DNA of 9,722 nucleotides from DATDRQ01 sp035291645. GTDB lineage: Bacteria > Chloroflexota > Anaerolineae > Anaerolineales > UBA4823. The notes under the pieces are model-generated. The model saw only the letters and a list, made by a program, of their open reading frames with translations, did not search any database and had not been told where the DNA came from. Positions 1 through 5,903 of the stretch are shown here, piece after piece. Both the position numbers and the translations under genes were made by a program. The DNA lies in contig DATDRQ010000346.1 in assembly GCA_035291645.1 (NCBI GenBank), positions 1-9,722 on the forward strand, given 5' to 3'. Position 1 is the stretch's first letter. Every line of letters starts with the position of its first letter.

Positions 1-25
1 TATGCAGGTGATCGACCTGGATCAT
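1..25 (-). CDS. Start of a probable ABC transporter ATP-binding subunit (cut by window edge)
   Basis: Only eight codons are visible, reading MIQVDHLH. The ATG lies one base after the TGA of the HlyD-type adaptor gene (TGA-A-ATG), so the two genes are very probably translationally coupled. An opening of this kind (Met, Ile, hydrophobic residues, then Leu) is common at the first beta strand of ABC ATPases. An ATPase is also the one component missing from the adaptor plus ABC-2 permease set upstream. The call rests on position and on this short start; no Walker motif is inside the window. Confidence 0.5.
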
Positions 26-26
26 T

Positions 27-1370
27 TCACGGCTCGAAGGTCACATCCGCCGGCATCCCCGGTTTTAGCTGACCGTTTGGGTTCTCTATCGCCAGTTTGA
101 TCGCAAAGACCGTGCTGCTCCGACCCTCCACGGTTTGGACATTGCGGGGGGTGAATTCCGCTTGATCGGCGATATGGGTAACCATAGCAGAAAAGGTCTC
201 ACCGGGAAAAGAATCAACTACCACCAGCGCTGGCTGCCCCAACTTGATCTCGCCATAACGGTCCTCTGGGACATATACCGTGATAGTCAAGTCGTCCAGT
301 CGAGCCAGGGTGAGCAACGGCGCGCTCGGCAAGGCGACTTCACCGGGTTCGACCAGGCGCTCGAGAACTATCCCGTCGATCGGCGCGCTGATTACCATCT
401 TTTGCAGCTGGGTTTCCAACACTTGCAAAGCAGCTCCGGCAGTATCGATCTGAGATTGGGCGAGTTCCAGCTGCTCCTGGCTGGGATCGGCTCTAGCCTG
501 GTCCAGGCGCGCTTTGGTACTGGCCAAGCGTGCGCCTGCCAAAGCGACAGCATCGGGGTCCGGGCCGTCCTTTACGGCCGCATAGCGCCTTTCCGCATCG
601 GCCAGTTGGGATTTCGCTACAGCCAGGTCGGCCTCCGCCTGGCCCAAGTCGAGTTCGTTGGCCTCTGCCACCAGATTGTTCAAGAGAGTTGCCGCGCGAT
701 CATAGTAATTCTGGGCCGCTGCCATTTTGCTCAGCAGCGCCGCCCGGGCCAGGTTGTCCTCCGGCTTATTCTCGTAAGGCGCGTAATCCTCCTGGGCTTT
801 ATCCAGCCGGTCCCGCGCCAGGACCACTGCTGCCCGGGCGGCATCGATATCTGCCTGGTCGGCCCCATAAATCAGGTTGTCCCGCCGCTGGGTGGCCTTA
901 TCCACGGTATCCTTTGCTCGGGCGATCTCCTGCAAGGTGCGGGCTGCGACGATTTCCGCGGCATCGTTCAGATCTTGCATGGCTTGCTGGGCAGCCAGGA
1001 ACTCGGTTTCGGCGGCGGTGATGGCTGCCTGGCGCTGTTCGTGGGTAAGCCCGGCGGCGACCAGGGCGTAGTTCGCCTCCGCCTGAGACAATGCAGCTTC
1101 AGCTTGGGTGCGTTGGGCCTGGACCAGCTGGTCATTAAACTGGACCAGGACTGCGCCGGCATTTACTGAATCTCCTTCGCCAGCCAGCACCTCGTCAACC
1201 TTCCCGCCCGTTTCCGAGGCCAACTCCACTTTGGTGGCCTCGACTGTACCGGAAGCCGAAACCGGACCGTTCTCCTCCTGGGCGCTGGCATTTCGTAAAT
1301 ACCATATTGCAGCGGTAGCTATGATGACCAGCAGAATGATTGGTACAACTCTTCGAGGATCAGGGTGCAT
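27..1370 (-). CDS. HlyD/RND-adaptor family membrane fusion protein of an ABC efflux system
   Basis: A 447-residue periplasmic-adaptor (membrane fusion) protein that would link an inner-membrane ABC exporter to the outside. After a basic start (MHPDPRR) there is one membrane anchor at about residues 8-24. The first half of a lipoyl-like domain follows (about 38-75, with GGKVDEVLAGEGDSV), then a very long Ala/Gln/Glu-rich coiled coil (about 75-320). The second lipoyl half starts at APIDGIV, and a beta-barrel region ends in LKPGMPADVTF, a typical adaptor ending. A GTG three codons upstream (1379) is possible, but it overlaps the GGAGG Shine-Dalgarno at 1383-1379. That site sits eight bases before the ATG at 1370, so the ATG is preferred. 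The gene lies between an ABC-2 permease and a probable ATPase gene. YbhG/YhiI-type adaptors are the closest kind by layout. The substrate cannot be told from sequence. Confidence 0.9.
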   Translation of the reverse strand: MHPDPRRVVPIILLVIIATAAIWYLRNASAQEENGPVSASGTVEATKVELASETGGKVDEVLAGEGDSVNAGAVLVQFNDQLVQAQRTQAEAALSQAEANYALVAAGLTHEQRQAAITAAETEFLAAQQAMQDLNDAAEIVAARTLQEIARAKDTVDKATQRRDNLIYGADQADIDAARAAVVLARDRLDKAQEDYAPYENKPEDNLARAALLSKMAAAQNYYDRAATLLNNLVAEANELDLGQAEADLAVAKSQLADAERRYAAVKDGPDPDAVALAGARLASTKARLDQARADPSQEQLELAQSQIDTAGAALQVLETQLQKMVISAPIDGIVLERLVEPGEVALPSAPLLTLARLDDLTITVYVPEDRYGEIKLGQPALVVVDSFPGETFSAMVTHIADQAEFTPRNVQTVEGRSSTVFAIKLAIENPNGQLKPGMPADVTFEP

Positions 1371-1403
1371 TTGGAACACCTCCAGGAATTTCGATAGATG
1401 ATT

Positions 1404-2534
1404 TCAATCCAGCCGTTTCCGGAAACGTCTGGCGGCGACGGTCATGATCGCCAGGCCGAAGATGGTCAGGGCAAGCACCTCTTCACGCAGGGCAGGAAAC
1501 CCGACGCCCTTGAGCAGCAAAGACCGAATGATCACCAGGTAATAGCGTAATGGCATCAGGTAAGAGATCCACTGCAGGGCTTTCGGCATGGCCTCCAGTG
1601 GGAAAAAGAATCCAGATAAAAAGAGTGCCGGGAGCAGGAGCATCCAAACTGCCAGCATCGCCTCCTGCTGCGTATTGGCGATCGTCGAAGCCAGCAGGCC
1701 GATCCCCAGGCTGGAAAGCAGGAACAGGCCAGAAAAGGCGAAAACCAGGCCGAGATCGCCTCGGATGGGGACTTTAAACCACCAGGCGCCCAGCGCCAGC
1801 ACTTCCAGGGTATTTAATAACGCCAGCAGTACGTATGGGAACAGCTTGCCGACCACCAGCTCCCAGGGCCGGATCGGAGTGACGATCAACTGCTCGATGG
1901 TGCCGCGTTCGCGCTCGCGCACGATCGCCGTGGCGGTCAGGATCGAGGTCAGGGCAAACAGGATCATGCCGATCACACCCGGGATCATGAAGTAGGAGGA
2001 AATCAGGTCCGGGTTGTACCAAACCTGTGTGTTTACCTGGACAGGTAAGGTGATTTTCGTGGGTTGGCCGCGCCTCGCCAGCCGTTCGGACATGATTTCC
2101 GTCGCGTGTGCTTGACCGATTAGCTGCGCTGCGGAAAGCGAAGTGGATGCTACGGTTGGGTCGGTGCCATCTAATATAAAAGCGACCTCTGCCGGGCCTC
2201 CCGATTGCAACTTACGGCTGTAATCCGGTGGGATGATCAACCCGGCTCTGGCTTTCCCGTTTTCGACCAGGTACTGGATCTCTTCTTCAGAGCTGACGGA
2301 ATAAGCCAGGCTGAAGTAGTCCGCGGCGCGGTACGCATCGAGTAATGAGCGCGCGGCCGGACCCTTATCCTGATCAAACACTGCCAACGGCACGTTGCGC
2401 ACATCGTTTGTAGCGGCGTAACCCATCAGGAAGAGCTGCATGACCGGGATGATCAGCGCCAGCATCAGGGTGCGCGGGTCGCGGATGATCTGGATAAATT
2501 CTTTTCGAATGAGCGAGCGCAAACGTGAGTTCAT
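1404..2534 (-). CDS. ABC-2 type transporter permease (YbhR/YbhS/YhhJ-like)
   Basis: A 376-residue membrane subunit of an ABC-2 exporter. It starts with a cytoplasmic amphipathic stretch (RSLIRKEFIQIIRDPRTL) characteristic of the YhhJ/YbhR/YbhS group, followed by a first membrane helix at about 23-41 (LMLALIIPVMQLFLMGYA). A large extracytoplasmic domain spans about 45-175. Five further membrane segments lie between about 180 and 370. The loop RERERGTIEQLIVTPIRPWE (about 205-224) is the signature ABC-2 cytoplasmic coupling region. The gene begins 31 bases after the TetR stop, with an AAGGTAG ribosome site. Such systems often have two paralogous permease genes; only one is visible here, so either a second one lies past the left edge or this subunit works as a homodimer. 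Confidence 0.93.
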   Translation of the reverse strand: MNSRLRSLIRKEFIQIIRDPRTLMLALIIPVMQLFLMGYAATNDVRNVPLAVFDQDKGPAARSLLDAYRAADYFSLAYSVSSEEEIQYLVENGKARAGLIIPPDYSRKLQSGGPAEVAFILDGTDPTVASTSLSAAQLIGQAHATEIMSERLARRGQPTKITLPVQVNTQVWYNPDLISSYFMIPGVIGMILFALTSILTATAIVRERERGTIEQLIVTPIRPWELVVGKLFPYVLLALLNTLEVLALGAWWFKVPIRGDLGLVFAFSGLFLLSSLGIGLLASTIANTQQEAMLAVWMLLLPALFLSGFFFPLEAMPKALQWISYLMPLRYYLVIIRSLLLKGVGFPALREEVLALTIFGLAIMTVAARRFRKRLD

Positions 2535-2565
2535 GAGCTACCTTCAAGCGAAAATGACCGGTTTT

Positions 2566-3183
2566 TTAAGCGCCAGGTTTACCAGTATCGATGAGTATGC
2601 CATGCAGGTAGATGTCGATGAAATGATCAAGAGCATTTACCTGCATTTCCTGCGGCATCTGCGTGCCGATTAATAAATCCGTAATGATGTATGAGAAGAA
2701 CAGCCCGATGAATGCCCGCACCAGGACAGGGGTGGGAACAGGCCTTAATCGATCTTGATCCTGCATAAACCGGCCAGAAAATGCTATTAATTGGGGGTAG
2801 ATGAGATCGAAAAGATAAGAGATGTGCTGGCCGTTGAACTCGACCAGCTCGATGAACATGACATTCAAGAAATCTTTCCGTCTATCGAGCATAGCCACCA
2901 TGCGCATCGCTGCGTCCCGCACGAACGCCTCCAAGGTCTCCCCCTCTGCGGCGTTCATGGCAGGCAGGACCTCGTGATAAGGGTGGTGATCCCGGAGAAC
3001 AGCGAGGTATATTTCTTCCTTGCTCGAGAAATGGTTGTAGATCCCCCCGACCGCGATCCCGGCTTCCTGGGCAATCTGTCGCATGGAGGTGCCGTGATAA
3101 CCCTGCTCGAGGAACAGGCAGTAGGCCGCTTCGACGATTTCGACCCGGGTACGTTCACCCCGGGTGATGCTCAGATCGTTCAT
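2566..3183 (-). CDS. TetR/AcrR-family transcriptional repressor, first gene of the efflux operon
   Basis: A 205-residue one-component regulator. The N-terminal helix-turn-helix domain covers about residues 9-58, with the usual TetR pattern (RVEIVEAAYCLFLEQGYHG, TSMRQIAQEAGIAVGGIYNHF, SSKEEIYLAVL). The remaining alpha-helical part is the ligand-binding and dimerisation domain and does not identify the inducer. It is the promoter-proximal gene of a run with the ABC-2 permease and HlyD adaptor, so it most likely represses its own operon until a transported compound binds. The ATG at 3183 has a strong AAAGGAGAT ribosome site at 3196-3188. A palindrome matching TetR-family operators overlaps the predicted start of transcription just upstream. 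Confidence 0.93.
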   Translation of the reverse strand: MNDLSITRGERTRVEIVEAAYCLFLEQGYHGTSMRQIAQEAGIAVGGIYNHFSSKEEIYLAVLRDHHPYHEVLPAMNAAEGETLEAFVRDAAMRMVAMLDRRKDFLNVMFIELVEFNGQHISYLFDLIYPQLIAFSGRFMQDQDRLRPVPTPVLVRAFIGLFFSYIITDLLIGTQMPQEMQVNALDHFIDIYLHGILIDTGKPGA

Positions 3184-3196
3184 CGGATCTCCTTTG

Positions 3197-3214
3197 TGAA
3201 CGAACGTTCATTCA
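3197..3214. promoter_or_regulatory. Probable TetR-family operator
   Basis: An 18-bp inverted repeat, TGAACGAACGTTCATTCA, with eight of nine half-site positions matching and a perfect core GAACGTTC at 3202-3209. It begins two bases downstream of the -10 hexamer and covers the predicted transcription start, where a bound dimer would block initiation. Position and symmetry fit autorepression by the adjacent TetR-family protein. Binding itself is inferred. Confidence 0.75.
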
Positions 3215-3216
3215 TA

Positions 3217-3245
3217 AATATAAATCCGATTGTTCGGCGTGTCAA
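3217..3245 (-). promoter_or_regulatory. Sigma70-type promoter of the tetR-ABC efflux operon
   Basis: The -35 TTGACA (3245-3240) is a perfect consensus match. It is followed by a 17-base spacer and the -10 TATATT (3222-3217). Transcription would start near 3210, inside the operator, giving a leader of about 25-30 bases before the repressor ATG at 3183. Confidence 0.82.
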
Positions 3246-3248
3246 GTT

Positions 3249-3283
3249 AAATAAACAAGCCCGGCGGTAATTCCACCGGGCTT
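3249..3283 (-). terminator. Rho-independent terminator of the pterin dehydratase cluster
   Basis: An 11-base-pair stem (3257-3267 with 3273-3283) around a five-base loop, strongly GC in the middle. It reads AAGCCCGGTGG...CCGCCGGGCTT on the minus strand, where the single non-Watson-Crick pair is a tolerated G-U; on the plus strand it would be a C-A mismatch. It is followed on the minus strand by GTTTATTT. The hairpin lies 19 bases past the dehydratase stop, and its tail ends only a few bases before the -35 of the next operon. Confidence 0.8.
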
Positions 3284-3301
3284 TCCTGGATAACTTCTAA
3301 G

Positions 3302-3643
3302 TTATCCCTGATAAAGCTCATCCGTCCGGGCAGCCATGATGAAATCGTTGCGATGTAGTCCCCTGATTTTATGAGTCCACCAGTTCACGGTTACTCTGCC
3401 CCACTCGGTCTGGATCAGCGGGTGGTGATCTTGCTCCTCCGCCAGCTCGCCGACTTTGTTCGAAAAATCTAAGGCCTGGCGGAAGTTCTTGAATTTATAC
3501 TGGCGCACCAAGCGCTTGACGCCATCCACCTCCACGACTTCCCAATCCGGGACTTGAGGCAGGTAGGACTGCATCTCCGTATCTGTGACGGTCGGTTCCC
3601 CTCCCCGGCAAGGGACGCACTGCAAAGATTTCAGATTGTTCAT
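3302..3643 (-). CDS. phhB: Pterin-4a-carbinolamine dehydratase (4a-hydroxytetrahydrobiopterin dehydratase)
   Basis: A 113-residue cytosolic enzyme that dehydrates 4a-hydroxytetrahydropterin to the quinonoid dihydropterin, recycling the cofactor of aromatic amino acid hydroxylases. The family signature is complete: E69-x3-H73-H74-P75, W81, H91 and D100, spaced as in the family (five residues between P75 and W81, nine to H91, eight to D100). Length is typical, plus an N-terminal CVPC motif (9-12) seen in some bacterial members. No phenylalanine hydroxylase is visible nearby. In many bacteria lacking such hydroxylases the protein has been proposed to serve other pterins, including the molybdenum cofactor, so the true partner is open. 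The ATG shares one base with the TGA of the upstream 77-residue gene (TGATG), and GGAGAG provides the ribosome site. Confidence 0.92.
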   Translation of the reverse strand: MNNLKSLQCVPCRGGEPTVTDTEMQSYLPQVPDWEVVEVDGVKRLVRQYKFKNFRQALDFSNKVGELAEEQDHHPLIQTEWGRVTVNWWTHKIRGLHRNDFIMAARTDELYQG

Positions 3644-3876
3644 CAGCGGCTCTCCGGTAGATCGGCAATCTGGCGCAGGAGAGCCATCACAATTAGACCT
3701 AACCGCAAGCCCTCGCCAGCAGAAATACTCAATTCACGGTTATTCCTTTCCATGCTCTGGATCAACATATACGCGGCGGCTACCCCAACCGCTGCTCCCA
3801 GCACGCCCCCGACCACAAGCCCTTTAACCAAACGAGGCTGCGCCTCGGTTTCTTCGATGGCGGTATGGCTTACCAT
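3643..3876 (-). CDS. Small membrane protein with a glycine zipper (YtxH-like), function unknown
   Basis: A 77-residue protein with one predicted membrane helix at about 17-41. Glycines at 19, 23, 27 and 31 form an uninterrupted GxxxGxxxGxxxG zipper, a packing motif for helix-helix association. A soluble acidic head (1-15) precedes it, and a polar linker (40-57) leads to a weakly hydrophobic tail (58-72). It resembles YtxH-type small stress-associated membrane proteins in layout, but no family-specific motif confirms this. The ATG at 3876 has an AAAGGAGAG ribosome site (3891-3883). The stop overlaps the pterin dehydratase start by one base, so the two are translated together. The coupling with an enzyme of pterin chemistry has no obvious reason. 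Confidence 0.75.
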   Translation of the reverse strand: MVSHTAIEETEAQPRLVKGLVVGGVLGAAVGVAAAYMLIQSMERNNRELSISAGEGLRLGLIVMALLRQIADLPESR

Positions 3877-3946
3877 TCTGTTCTCTCCTTTGCTTGGATT
3901 ATTTCGACCCTTTATCCCGATCCCCTGTACTTAGCCAAATAAATGG

Positions 3947-4375
3947 TTATCTGAACCTTCTGAATAACGCCTGAGCGCTGGCTTTGTAGCTGCTCAAGCG
4001 CAAGATAGGTTCGACAGACTGGTTGGAGATGGCGCGAGCTTTCCGCTCTAGCTTGAAGAAAAACGCTTGAGCTTGCAGCGTCTTATACGGTAATATCTTC
4101 AAACCCTGGTGGAGAAAGTACGCCACCGTGGTGATGAAGGCCAGAAAGATCAACGCGACCAGCATCACGAACACTGACAGGTAAATAATGGATATGTCTG
4201 CCCAGACGCTCTTACCGTTCGCGTCTGCAAATATCACCATTCCAGCCAATCCGAAAACTATGAGAATGAAGAGAGTCAGTGGAAAATAGATTTGCCAGAA
4301 GGTCTGGCGCCGGTGGGCACCGTAGGTTATCGGGTTCCTGTGTGGTACCAGAGAAGGTAGATCCCCATCTTTCAT
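3947..4375 (-). CDS. Hypothetical two-helix membrane protein
   Basis: A 142-residue protein not recognised as a known family. It has a basic, proline-containing N-terminus (1-23) and two strongly hydrophobic segments (about 25-50 and 59-88) separated by a short polar loop (DANGKSVW). A basic, amphipathic C-terminal tail of about 55 residues carries many Lys, Arg, Gln and Ala residues. The topology suggests both ends lie in the cytoplasm. It is followed after 70 bases by the glycine-zipper gene on the same strand, with only a weak candidate promoter in between, so the three genes may form one transcript. The ATG has no Shine-Dalgarno. It is preceded at exactly six bases by an extended -10 element, so the mRNA is probably leaderless. 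Confidence 0.72.
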   Translation of the reverse strand: MKDGDLPSLVPHRNPITYGAHRRQTFWQIYFPLTLFILIVFGLAGMVIFADANGKSVWADISIIYLSVFVMLVALIFLAFITTVAYFLHQGLKILPYKTLQAQAFFFKLERKARAISNQSVEPILRLSSYKASAQALFRRFR

Positions 4376-4390
4376 GAAATAATTTTAGCA
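4376..4390 (-). promoter_or_regulatory. Extended -10 promoter giving a probable leaderless transcript
   Basis: On the minus strand TGC precedes TAAAAT (4387-4382), an extended -10 with five of six hexamer matches. Six bases (TATTTC) separate it from the ATG at 4375, so the expected +1 is the A of the start codon. No good -35 is visible, as is usual for extended -10 promoters. Confidence 0.6.
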
Positions 4391-4395
4391 TAGTA

Positions 4396-4424
4396 TTGAC
4401 TTTTTCCACCTCTACTCCTACACT
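4396..4424 (+). promoter_or_regulatory. Possible plus-strand promoter ahead of the inverted-repeat element
   Basis: TTGACT (4396-4401), a 17-base spacer and TACACT (4419-4424) form a moderate sigma70 match pointing into the methyltransferase fragment. It lies just outside the left inverted repeat. No gene with a good ribosome site follows, so it may be inactive. Confidence 0.3.
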
Positions 4425-4429
4425 TTCTA

Positions 4430-4485
4430 GATACGACGGTCTAAAAAGTCTTACGAGTGGTCCAAAAGCCGGGTACAAACTTATC
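4430..4485 (+). repeat. Left arm of imperfect inverted repeat
   Basis: 56 bases beginning GATACGACGGTCT (4430-4442) and ending AACTTATC (4478-4485). It pairs with the right arm at 4788-4842 at about 73 percent identity with one single-base gap. The least conserved part is bases 14-20 of the arm. Confidence 0.8.
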
Positions 4486-4528
4486 CGATCGTCCAACCAG
4501 GAATTTCGCAATAAACGCCAATGTGTTG

Positions 4529-4792
4529 ATGAACTCCGAAAACGTAACCAAACAGATCGGGTCTATCCTGTTACTCCCAGGCGCCGTGATGGTGCTGATT
4601 CCCGGCCTCATTCTTTTTATTACCGGCACGGCTCGGATAGCATTGTCATTCTCCCTACCGTGTAATATACTGCTCCTCGCCGCCAGCCTGCTTCTGGTTA
4701 GCTCCGGTTCTTGGCTGCTTTTTCGAACGATTATGCTCTTTGTAGCCATAGGTCAGGGTACGCTCGCTCCCTGGCAGCCGCCTATGCGATAA
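4529..4792 (+). pseudogene. Truncated isoprenylcysteine carboxyl methyltransferase-family protein (N-terminal half)
   Basis: An open frame of 87 codons that matches the membrane N-terminal half of ICMT-family methyltransferases: a helix with LLLPGAVMVLIPGLILFITG (about residues 11-30), a second hydrophobic pair (about 43-70), then the family motif FVAIGQGTLAPWQPP (about 71-85). Intact members go on after APWDPP into the conserved K-L-V-V-x-G-P-Y-R-x-V-R-N-P region that binds S-adenosylmethionine. Here the frame ends two residues later at TAA, exactly where the right inverted repeat begins. In the next frame a stretch reading KLGAVSGPRVR faintly resembles the lost motif, which could be a decayed remnant or chance. 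The ATG at 4529 has no Shine-Dalgarno; a GTG at 4457 would extend the frame through the left arm. The catalytic half is missing, so it is very unlikely to be an active enzyme. Confidence 0.68.
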
Positions 4793-4842
4793 GTTGGGCG
4801 CGGTTTCCGGACCACGCGTTAGGATGCGAAGACCGTCGTATC
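4788..4842 (-). repeat. Right arm of imperfect inverted repeat
   Basis: 55 bases, the inverted counterpart of 4430-4485. Read on the minus strand it begins GATACGACGGTCT (4842-4830) and ends AACTTATC (4795-4788). It contains the stop codon of the methyltransferase fragment and ends 38 bases before the kinase start codon, so it sits in the kinase's presumed leader or promoter region. Confidence 0.8.
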
Positions 4843-4880
4843 AATAAAGAACAGAATTCTATCGCCTGAAGCTTACTCCG

Positions 4881-5903
4881 ATGCTAGAAACGATCGACAT
4901 CGAAGATCCCGCCCAGCTGATTCGTTACCTGGATGAACGAGGATATTTAAAAGGTCAAGCCCAACCAGGTATACGGATCCTTCACGGTGGGGTCTCCAAC
5001 CGGACGGTACTCGTGGAATTCGTTGGCGCCTCCTGGGTGCTCAAACAAGCCCTCAGCCAGCTGCGCGTGGCCGTTGGCTGGTTTGCCGATCCAGCCCGGA
5101 TCCACCGGGAGGCGCTGGGCCTGCGCTGGCTCCAGCAGCTTGCCCCGCCTGGCAGCGTGCCGCAGCTGGTTTTCGAGGATTTCGATCAGCACATCTTGGG
5201 GATGGAAGCCGTACCTCAACCCCATGAAAACTGGAAATCCCTCCTGCTCCAGGGGCAGCTCGACCAAAATCTCATAGCCCAGTTTGGCGAATTACTCGGA
5301 ACCGTGCATCGTAATGCTTTTCACCGCCGTGCGGAGATCCTCGCTCTCTTCGAAGACCGATCTTATTTCGAAGAGCTGCGGCTCGAGCCGTACTATGCGT
5401 ATGCCGCCAGCCAGGTTTCTGAGGCCGCCCCCTTTCTCGATAGACTCATCGAAGAGACGCGGGCGACCAGATTGACCCTGGTACACGGCGATTACAGCCC
5501 TAAGAACATCCTGGTACATGCCGGGAAGCTGGTGCTGCTCGACCACGAGGTGATCCATTTCGGGGATCCGTCGTTTGACCTGGGCTTCTCCCTCACCCAC
5601 CTGCTCAGTAAGGCGCATCACCTGCCTGAGCTACGTCTGGCCTTCTCTCAAGCAGCGATCCTTTATTGGGATACTTATCGAGAAACTTTAGGGCTTCAAG
5701 CGTGGGTTGAACAGCTGGAACGGCGCACCGTCCGGCAAACTATCGGGTGCTTGCTCGCCAGAATAGCGGGGCGATCTCCCCTCGAATACCTGACCGCAGA
5801 AGAGAGGGATAGACAGCGATCAGCCAGCATAAAATTAATGGCCTCCCCACCGGCAAACATCCCGGACATGGTAGAGTGTTTCTTAGGAGAACTGACGGAA
5901 TAA
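4881..5903 (+). CDS. APH-fold small-molecule kinase (phosphotransferase), methylthioribose kinase-like
   Basis: A 340-residue kinase of the aminoglycoside/choline/methylthioribose kinase fold. Visible parts are a nucleotide-loop region (GGVSNRTVLVE, 36-46), the ATP-binding lysine in VLKQAL (K55), a helix-C glutamate candidate (E77), the hinge-side ILGMEAV (105-111), the catalytic loop HGDYSPKN (202-209, with D204 and N209) and the metal-binding LLDHEVIHFGDPSFDLG (219-235, D221 in place of the DFG aspartate). The VLKQAL start and the D-x-E after the catalytic loop recall methylthioribose kinases, but substrate-site residues do not confirm that. Resistance to aminoglycosides is not implied. The TAA overlaps the enolase-like ATG by one base. 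No Shine-Dalgarno precedes the ATG at 4881. An in-frame TAA at 4845 rules out a longer start. The substrate is unknown; the neighbour suggests a hydroxy acid or polyol that becomes phosphorylated. Confidence 0.85.
   Translation: MLETIDIEDPAQLIRYLDERGYLKGQAQPGIRILHGGVSNRTVLVEFVGASWVLKQALSQLRVAVGWFADPARIHREALGLRWLQQLAPPGSVPQLVFEDFDQHILGMEAVPQPHENWKSLLLQGQLDQNLIAQFGELLGTVHRNAFHRRAEILALFEDRSYFEELRLEPYYAYAASQVSEAAPFLDRLIEETRATRLTLVHGDYSPKNILVHAGKLVLLDHEVIHFGDPSFDLGFSLTHLLSKAHHLPELRLAFSQAAILYWDTYRETLGLQAWVEQLERRTVRQTIGCLLARIAGRSPLEYLTAEERDRQRSASIKLMASPPANIPDMVECFLGELTE

Larger units (their letters stand above)
4430..4842. mobile_element. 413-bp inverted-repeat-bounded element carrying a gene fragment (MITE-like)
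   Basis: The two ends are related in inverted orientation: 4430-4485 against the complement of 4842-4788. About 41 of 56 aligned positions match, including a perfect 13-base outer end (GATACGACGGTCT), a 12/14 central block and a perfect 8-base inner end (AACTTATC). Between the arms lies the N-terminal half of an ICMT-family gene, which ends at the inner edge of the right arm. There is no transposase. No clear target duplication flanks the ends (left flank TTCTA, right flank AATAA). It is best read as an old, non-autonomous element that captured a gene piece. A chance inverted repeat is very unlikely, but mobility itself is inferred. Confidence 0.55.

Noticed and set aside
135..1169. Long open frame (344 codons) on the plus strand
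   Set aside because: It lies entirely antisense to the adaptor gene, whose sequence shows clear family domains. The translated product has no recognisable motif, and the opening is explained by the adaptor's biased codon use.
4457..4528. GTG start at 4457 for the ICMT-family fragment
   Set aside because: These codons run through the left inverted repeat and do not resemble the family; similarity begins only near 4535.
4430..4842. Integron cassette with attC sites (GTTGGGC and GCGTTAG near the right end look like core sites)
   Set aside because: The two arms are inverted, not direct, repeats. The spacing of the core-like heptamers does not give an attC hairpin, and GTTAGGA does not fit the GTTRRRY consensus.
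5876..5902. Upstream GTG start for the enolase-like gene
   Set aside because: It would overlap the kinase by 28 bases, add residues before the normal enolase N-terminus, and place the AGGAGA ribosome site inside the gene. The ATG at 5903 fits better.
4881..5903. Aminoglycoside resistance gene
   Set aside because: The fold is shared with many metabolic kinases. The VLKQAL region and the coupling to an enolase-like gene favour a metabolic role, and nothing specific points to an antibiotic substrate.
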